This document shows, in pieces, positions 54,848-59,475 of a stretch of DNA of 59,475 bases. The stretch covers positions 1-59,475 of the forward strand of contig CANKYV010000008.1 of assembly GCA_947487955.1 (NCBI GenBank), in the 5' to 3' direction. The DNA comes from Alphaproteobacteria bacterium. Lineage in GTDB: Bacteria > Pseudomonadota > Alphaproteobacteria > Paracaedibacterales > CAITNM01. The notes below the pieces were generated by a model. It searched no databases and was not told where the DNA came from. It saw nothing but the letters and a program-made list of their open reading frames with translations. Each line of letters begins with the position of its first letter. The stretch's first letter is position 1. The position numbers and the translations under genes were made by a program.

Positions 54848-55810
54848 ATGATAAAATGTTACAAGTATATACTGGCATTTGCTATTATAGTTAGTAAGTG
54901 TTACGCAGTAACACAGTACGAGAATGATATGGATGGCGGATCTGGTACAGTTTCTAGAACAGATGTTATTAGAATAGGTAATGAGTCAGGTTCTTTTGCG
55001 GCATATACTGCTCCTCCTGGTAATATCACAAATTTAACTATAATGTTTGTGCAGTCAGGTACAGTGCCTGGTGGAGGAATTCATACACCTTTTTCAGTTG
55101 CTACTTTTCCAAGTGCGCTTAAAGAGCTAAAGATAAGTGGGGACGCTCGCTATTTTGATACTTTGGTTGGTGGTTCGGCTGGTAATGCTCTACCAACTCC
55201 TCCTGATGGTTGTACTGTTCGCTTTGCGCTTGTTGGGGCACCAGCTACGCCGCCAGCTCATTGGTTTAAAACTGCAATGGGAGAAAATTGCAGGGTTGTC
55301 GTTGAGCCGGGAACTGTAGATCCTCACCTTGGGAATATTCTTGTAGGTTTTGGGTCTACTGGTTTAGGAGCCACAAACACTTTGGTGGTAGGAAGTAACA
55401 TAACGTTACCAGCGTCATTAACTGATATAAAATGCAAAATACAGAGACATCCAAAAATACTCGCAGTTAATACAAATACAAGCGCAAAAGTTACAATATC
55501 AGCAGATATAGTTTTTGAAGCTGCAGTAAATGGAGTTAGTTTAGGGGGTACTGGCTACGCTAGTGTTTTTGCTGTTACCTCAGATATTATTGATCCCGAT
55601 GGCGACCTAGGAATGCTAACAGCTAATAATCCTAGTGCGCCTAATCCTCTTGGTACAGTGTTAACACTTGTTGCTTTAGCAAATCCTTTGCCTACTTTGA
55701 TAACAAGACCAATATCAACAGGGGAACAAAATACGGTTACGAAAATAGTTCCATCCCTAACTGCGTTACCACTACCTGTGTTGAGCCCTGCTTTGTCAAC
55801 TGCTTACTAA
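54848..55810 (+). CDS. Secreted beta-rich protein of unknown function
   Basis: A 320-residue protein with a signal peptide (MIKCYKYILAFAIIVSKCYA). The mature sequence is rich in Gly, Ala, Thr, Val and Pro and poor in charge, with alternating hydrophobic stretches that suggest a beta-structured surface or secreted protein. No family is recognised. The ATG at 54848 is preferred over the one at 54815 because it starts the signal peptide and has TGGAGA upstream. It ends in LSTAY, as the flagellin-like secreted protein at 25076 ends in KSTAY. A strong terminator follows. Confidence 0.62.
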   Translation: MIKCYKYILAFAIIVSKCYAVTQYENDMDGGSGTVSRTDVIRIGNESGSFAAYTAPPGNITNLTIMFVQSGTVPGGGIHTPFSVATFPSALKELKISGDARYFDTLVGGSAGNALPTPPDGCTVRFALVGAPATPPAHWFKTAMGENCRVVVEPGTVDPHLGNILVGFGSTGLGATNTLVVGSNITLPASLTDIKCKIQRHPKILAVNTNTSAKVTISADIVFEAAVNGVSLGGTGYASVFAVTSDIIDPDGDLGMLTANNPSAPNPLGTVLTLVALANPLPTLITRPISTGEQNTVTKIVPSLTALPLPVLSPALSTAY

Positions 55811-55830
55811 CTATAACTACTAAGCCTTCA

Positions 55831-55871
55831 AAATCTCTTCGTTTTTCAGTAACGAAGAGATTTCTTTTTTT
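55831..55871 (+). terminator. Rho-independent terminator
   Basis: An AAATCTCTTCGTT / AACGAAGAGATTT hairpin is followed by a T-rich run (TTTCTTTTTTTT). It ends the secreted protein gene at 54848-55810. Confidence 0.9.
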
Positions 55872-55949
55872 TGAAGAAATTTATATTTGCTTTTGGGATA
55901 ATGCTGTTCAGTGTAGGATGTGCTATCTGATAAGCTTTAAGAAAAATAA

Positions 55950-56555
55950 ATGAATAGATTCGTAGTCTTTACTGTTATTGGCATCGCCATAGGGTTGGGA
56001 GTTCTTTTAGGTTTATATAAGTTTCAGCAACCTACAGCTGTTATACACAAGAATATCACTGATTCAACGGTGCCAATAGGTGGTGATTTTGCTTTAATTG
56101 ATCAATTTGGGATTTCTCGTTCAACGACAGAATTTCGAGACAAGATATTGCTAATATATTTTGGCTACACGTATTGTCCTGATGTATGTCCGATGGCGTT
56201 AGAACACATAACAAAAGCGCTGCAAAAATTAGGAAGAGACCGTGATAAAATAAGGGTTATTTTTGTGAGCGTAGATCCTGCTCGTGATACATCTGAAATT
56301 TTAAAACTTTACAGCACAAATTTTGATCCTAATATTATTATGCTAACCGGGACTCAAGAAGCGGTGCAAAATGCTATGAATAAATACAAGGTGTATGCAA
56401 AAAAAGAAAAGAAAGAGGGTTTTAGTGATTATTTAGTTAATCACACAAGTGTGGTGTATGTTATGGGGATAGACGGAACTTACATAACCAGCTTTGCTCA
56501 CTCTACAAGCCCTGAAGAGATTCAAAAGGTCCTTTTGAAAGTATTACGCAACTAA
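55950..56555 (+). CDS. SCO1/SenC copper chaperone
   Basis: A 201-residue membrane-anchored, thioredoxin-fold protein that helps to load copper into cytochrome c oxidase on the periplasmic side. One N-terminal helix (about 4-22) anchors it. The copper ligands are Cys76 and Cys80 in TYCPDVCPMAL and His165 in VNHTSVVYVM. FVSVDPARDTSEIL is also typical. It suggests an aerobic respiratory chain. It is a single gene after a terminator, with no oxidase gene nearby. Confidence 0.92.
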   Translation: MNRFVVFTVIGIAIGLGVLLGLYKFQQPTAVIHKNITDSTVPIGGDFALIDQFGISRSTTEFRDKILLIYFGYTYCPDVCPMALEHITKALQKLGRDRDKIRVIFVSVDPARDTSEILKLYSTNFDPNIIMLTGTQEAVQNAMNKYKVYAKKEKKEGFSDYLVNHTSVVYVMGIDGTYITSFAHSTSPEEIQKVLLKVLRN

Positions 56556-56586
56556 TCTTTTGGTGCCCTAAAATAGTCGAGTTTTG

Positions 56587-57816
56587 TTAAGTAGAAAATT
56601 GAGAATATTCTTCAGAACTATCTTGAATTGTCTTTTTTGCGTTGACTTTGAGGGCAAGACCAAATCGGTAACTAAGTATAATAGATATTGTCATTAATAA
56701 AGTTATTAAAATAGTTCCCAATAGGGGAGTTGGAAGAAATTTTGATTTTGCTAGATATCCACCAAGCAATTTAAAACAAGAAATACCTAAACAAAAAATA
56801 AAATTCATATAAAAATATGAATTATATCCGTGTAAGAGACGATAGATAAATCTAAGTGCAGGTGAAAGAAACAAGCCAAAAGCAATTGCAAATATTACCT
56901 GATGTATAAACAGAATGAAGTTATTAAAAAATGGAAAAATATAAAATAAAGCAACTGAAAGTAGTATTCCTAGTAAAGACATCTGAATAATTTTTATTGT
57001 CTTAAAATTTTTAGTAATCTGTGCTGCTGGTATAAAAGTAAAGAAAAGAGTTATCCAAAAAGGTGAAAAAATCACTTGTTGTCCAGGTGTGTCTAGTATC
57101 ATTACATTTGAAAAATAATGCTCAATAAAAAAATATTGATATGAAAGCCCTACACCGCATATTCCTGCTAGCAAAAAAGCTAAGACGATTGCCTCTTTTG
57201 AAATAGGTTCTTCTGTAGTTTGTTTTTTTTCTGATTTAGGTAAAGAGCCTATATGGTTGTAGATTATGAAACCTAAAATACCGCTTATTGCATAAGCTAT
57301 GCACCAGTTGATAGGCTGTGTGTTCGTGAAAATAATGGCGAAAAAATTTGACAACATAATACCAGAAACGGCTGCAGTCCAACCAATGGCACTGTATTGA
57401 TGGCGTTTTGCCTTGTCATAATTTTGAAAAATATATGTAATAGGCAGAACAAAACAGCTCCATCTTAAAAATGAAATTATTCCGTGAGCTAAACAAAGAA
57501 GTATTGTGCTTTCAGGAATGATCTGCATGTTATAGAAAACAAGAATTAAGCCTACAAAAACATACATTAAGCAAATTATTTTCATAGTTTTCGTAAAGCC
57601 GATACCATCAGCTAGTTTCCCTAGATAATACCCTCCAGCAATGCGCGTTAAAAAAGATATTTTTGTACTTATTTCACTAAAGTCCAATGTTTGATCATTG
57701 AAAGTATTTGGTCCTTCAGGAAAAGGATGTGAATAAAAAAGTCCTACGCCATTAAAAAAATGGAGAGCGACACAACTGAACAAAAAACTTAAAGTTAAGA
57801 TACCATTTGAAGGCAT
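56587..57816 (-). CDS. MFS transporter, nucleoside-symporter-like group
   Basis: A membrane protein of 409 residues with about 12 helices. The N-terminal pattern SFLFSCVALHFFNGVGLFYSHPFPEG, a short first loop with RIAGGYYLGKLADGIGFTKT, and FLLAGICGVGLSYQYFFIEHY fit the MFS_1-like group related to nucleoside:proton symporters such as NupG/XapB. The substrate is not certain. The frame is open to a TTG at 57870, but the ATG at 57816 is the likely start. It does not closely resemble the two MFS proteins at 43 and 46 kb. Confidence 0.75.
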   Translation of the reverse strand: MPSNGILTLSFLFSCVALHFFNGVGLFYSHPFPEGPNTFNDQTLDFSEISTKISFLTRIAGGYYLGKLADGIGFTKTMKIICLMYVFVGLILVFYNMQIIPESTILLCLAHGIISFLRWSCFVLPITYIFQNYDKAKRHQYSAIGWTAAVSGIMLSNFFAIIFTNTQPINWCIAYAISGILGFIIYNHIGSLPKSEKKQTTEEPISKEAIVLAFLLAGICGVGLSYQYFFIEHYFSNVMILDTPGQQVIFSPFWITLFFTFIPAAQITKNFKTIKIIQMSLLGILLSVALFYIFPFFNNFILFIHQVIFAIAFGLFLSPALRFIYRLLHGYNSYFYMNFIFCLGISCFKLLGGYLAKSKFLPTPLLGTILITLLMTISIILSYRFGLALKVNAKKTIQDSSEEYSQFST

Positions 57817-57944
57817 TATTACACCAAAAGTATTTTTATAAACTTTTAAACTAATATTAGAAAAAAGCAAGATTTAATCAGAAAATTTTATCTTTTAATA
57901 TTTGTGGTTATTTATATTGCTATTAATTATCTAATTATTTAATA

Positions 57945-59219
57945 TTATGTCTTATTTTGGGGGTATCGTAACACTAATTGTGTTTCAAATTGAAAGCGGT
58001 GCCAGCCTATTAACCAAAGAAAAGAATTTTGAAAAAAGTTACTTTGAAATGTGATAGGAATTGAGAGATCTTGGACTGTTTTTGCTTCTTTAGAATCAGC
58101 AGATCTTGAAAGATCTTTTGCAAGTTTGCTGAATTCCTCATCTCTGTCTTCTAACATTTTTTTATTTGCTTTTAATAAGGCTTCTCCATTTGCATCTGAT
58201 AAGTTATCAAAAGTGATTAGCCGCGGCTCTAAAAGAGGATTAAACCGATGATATCTATTTCCTAAGAACAAAGACGCAACATTAATGTCTGTACTTTGTT
58301 GCCCAAGTATTAGCATGTCTGCTAACACATTTATCCAACTAAATCCCCTGCCACTGCGTAAATTATTGCTATTAAATGGTACATTTGATAAACCTGTTCC
58401 AAGTGAAAGCACGTGAATTTGTTCAGGTTTTGCATTGTAGTGTTTTTGAAGCATAGCAATTCCAGCATGAGTTGGTGTGCTCATGCAAGTTCCGCCATCA
58501 CTGACAAAGTATCCAGGTGAATTAGGTTTATTAATAGGAAAAATTTGCTGAGGTTTATAATATGTTGGTGCCGCTGCTGTTGCCATTGCTATATCTTTTG
58601 CAAAATAGTCGTCATCATCTATGCTCGAAAACGGCCTTACACCGTAGGAATTAAGATCATGAGTCACTAAAACAGTTGGAAGCCAGCGATTCTTAAATGT
58701 ATTTCCTCCTAACATGCTAAATAGAAAATATTGCATGCCTCGGGTTTTGTATTTTGTGCGCAAAAGGCCATTAAATGAAAACCATTTTGGCTGAAACATT
58801 ACGAACCTTTTTGCAAAAAATATATCTAATAATTCTTGTGGGCTATATCTAGGTTTTAACGGATTATTAGGATCAGGTGCCGTTAAAAGAGTTGCTATAA
58901 TTCCACCAATAGATGTGCCTGCTATACCATCAAACATATCAACAATTCTTTTTCCGGTTCTTTTTTCAAGCTCTGCAAGAGTTTTAAGATGCAAAATACC
59001 ACGTTCTCCTCCGCCATCTAGAGATAATAACCAGTATTCTTTGGGAGGAGAGAGTGAATGGCAGGAATCTGTTGTTAAAGACCTGTTATTTGAACCTTCG
59101 GTATCAAACATCGGATGTATCGTGTCTTTATGTATCGCATACGCTGTAGTGCTTATGCAAAAGAATACTAAACTGAATATGACAATCTTTTGCTTAAAAT
59201 AGATAATATTCATAATCAA
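57945..59219 (-). CDS. Secreted patatin-like phospholipase
   Basis: A 424-residue lipid acyl hydrolase with an export signal (about 1-28, VIFSLVFFCISTTAYA). The patatin domain is complete: oxyanion loop DGGGERG at 68-74, nucleophile Ser103 in GTSIGG, and catalytic Asp241 in SDGGTCMS. The C-terminal 120 residues are helical and more variable. Patatins with export signals act as phospholipase A2 effectors in several intracellular bacteria, so membrane lysis or escape in a host is a reasonable inference. Most bacterial patatins lack a signal peptide. A second ATG lies two codons into the frame. Confidence 0.9.
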   Translation of the reverse strand: MIMNIIYFKQKIVIFSLVFFCISTTAYAIHKDTIHPMFDTEGSNNRSLTTDSCHSLSPPKEYWLLSLDGGGERGILHLKTLAELEKRTGKRIVDMFDGIAGTSIGGIIATLLTAPDPNNPLKPRYSPQELLDIFFAKRFVMFQPKWFSFNGLLRTKYKTRGMQYFLFSMLGGNTFKNRWLPTVLVTHDLNSYGVRPFSSIDDDDYFAKDIAMATAAAPTYYKPQQIFPINKPNSPGYFVSDGGTCMSTPTHAGIAMLQKHYNAKPEQIHVLSLGTGLSNVPFNSNNLRSGRGFSWINVLADMLILGQQSTDINVASLFLGNRYHRFNPLLEPRLITFDNLSDANGEALLKANKKMLEDRDEEFSKLAKDLSRSADSKEAKTVQDLSIPITFQSNFFQNSFLWLIGWHRFQFETQLVLRYPQNKT

Positions 59220-59324
59220 AATTACATTTAATATTATGATTTAATAAGTAGTTTTTAATATTAATATTTGGTTAATTTTTGTTTTTAATATGTTATTATT
59301 AGATGTCAGTCCATTTCCATCAAA

Positions 59325-59382
59325 CAAAAAAAGTAGCCCAAGCCCGAAAACCTTACACAGATTGGTGTTGAGGTATGGGCTA
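59325..59382 (-). terminator. Hairpin with T run on the minus strand
   Basis: TAGCCCA (59334-59340) pairs with TGGGCTA (59376-59382) around a long, partly paired loop, and on the minus strand the stem is followed by a run of at least seven T. It would end a leftward transcript entering from the right edge of the window. Confidence 0.55.
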
Positions 59383-59401
59383 AAATATTTTTTGCCAAAA
59401 A

Positions 59402-59475
59402 TTACATTTCATGAGATCCTGATTTCAGATTTTTAGATCGAGGGAAAAGAGCTCTCCTGAAGATTGAAGAATCGA
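59402..59475 (-). CDS. Possible C-terminal end of a gene beyond the right edge
   Basis: On the minus strand one frame is open from the window edge for 23 codons (ending RALFPRSKNLKSGSHEM) to a TAA at 59402-59404. The terminator-like hairpin 20 bases further on supports a leftward gene ending here. A second frame is also open for 16 codons, so the choice is tentative, and no family can be recognised. Confidence 0.3.
   Translation of the reverse strand, partial: DSSIFRRALFPRSKNLKSGSHEM

Noticed and set aside
1-59475. CRISPR arrays
   Set aside because: No series of regularly spaced direct repeats was seen. The only tandem repeats are the coding 75-bp units at 16023-16247.
1-59475. Prophage or a complete insertion sequence
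   Set aside because: No transposase, integrase or phage structural gene was recognised. The HigB toxin has a phage-type relative (Gp49), but there is no other phage signal.

Overview
The window reads as chromosomal DNA of an AT-rich alphaproteobacterium, probably a host-associated one of the Holosporales/Paracaedibacter type. The class is supported by several arrangements: a DUF4167 gene directly before clpB, an F0 operon in the order a, c, b', b preceded by atpI, an hslV with the short alphaproteobacterial pro-sequence, and a MarR-type regulator of the LdtR kind. The intracellular lifestyle is inferred from about thirteen orphan Sec-exported proteins, a secreted patatin, polyamine uptake, several toxin-antitoxin-like modules and small palindromic repeats. 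No marker gene (16S rRNA) is present, so the genus is not fixed.

Layout. 0.2-1.3 kb: rplM-rpsI with promoter and terminator. 1.3-5.3 kb: two paralogous secreted proteins and a large secreted helical-repeat protein, all leftward. 5.4-9.5 kb: DUF4167, clpB (overlapping by 131 nt) and an AI-2E-type permease, with a palindromic element in between. 9.6-13.9 kb: an accessory island holding an MntA/HepT pair inserted at the 3' end of the permease gene and followed by a second in-frame copy of that 3' end, a MerR regulator with a duplicated MerR-type promoter, a secreted methyltransferase-like protein, a HigB/HigA pair and a lone nucleotidyltransferase. 14-17 kb: alaX and alr, then a secreted repeat protein. 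17-22.5 kb: ettA, then a tandem duplication of a two-gene unit (secreted protein plus beta-carbonic anhydrase) in which the first anhydrase is broken, then a phaB-like reductase. 22.6-30 kb: lptD, a small element with 12-bp inverted ends, a secreted protein with flagellin-like segments, dnaE, and a MarR regulator.

30.3-35.4 kb: a TauE/SafE permease and a complete potFGHI-like polyamine importer, tightly spaced. 36-44 kb: hslUV, a sodium:solute symporter, murF, the F0 half of ATP synthase, and an MFS transporter. 44.6-48.9 kb: DUF2000 and MazG-like genes, a second related MFS transporter, a secreted protein, and glyA with a reading-frame break near its start. 49-54.5 kb: tRNA-Thr(GGT), a secreted protein, a palindromic element, tilS, a DUF4143-type ATPase, sfsA and argS. 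54.8-59.5 kb: a secreted beta-rich protein, an SCO1/SenC copper chaperone, a third MFS transporter, a secreted patatin-like phospholipase, and the probable tail of a gene that continues beyond the right edge.

Housekeeping genes cover translation, replication, cell wall, outer-membrane assembly, proteostasis and respiration. Between them sit small accessory blocks. The strongest unusual signals are the MntA/HepT insertion with a regenerated host-gene end, the decayed tandem duplication around carbonic anhydrase, the family of exported proteins with a shared signal peptide and a Met-Asp mature start, the flagellin-like segments in a Sec-exported protein, and the palindromic elements that lie between genes.
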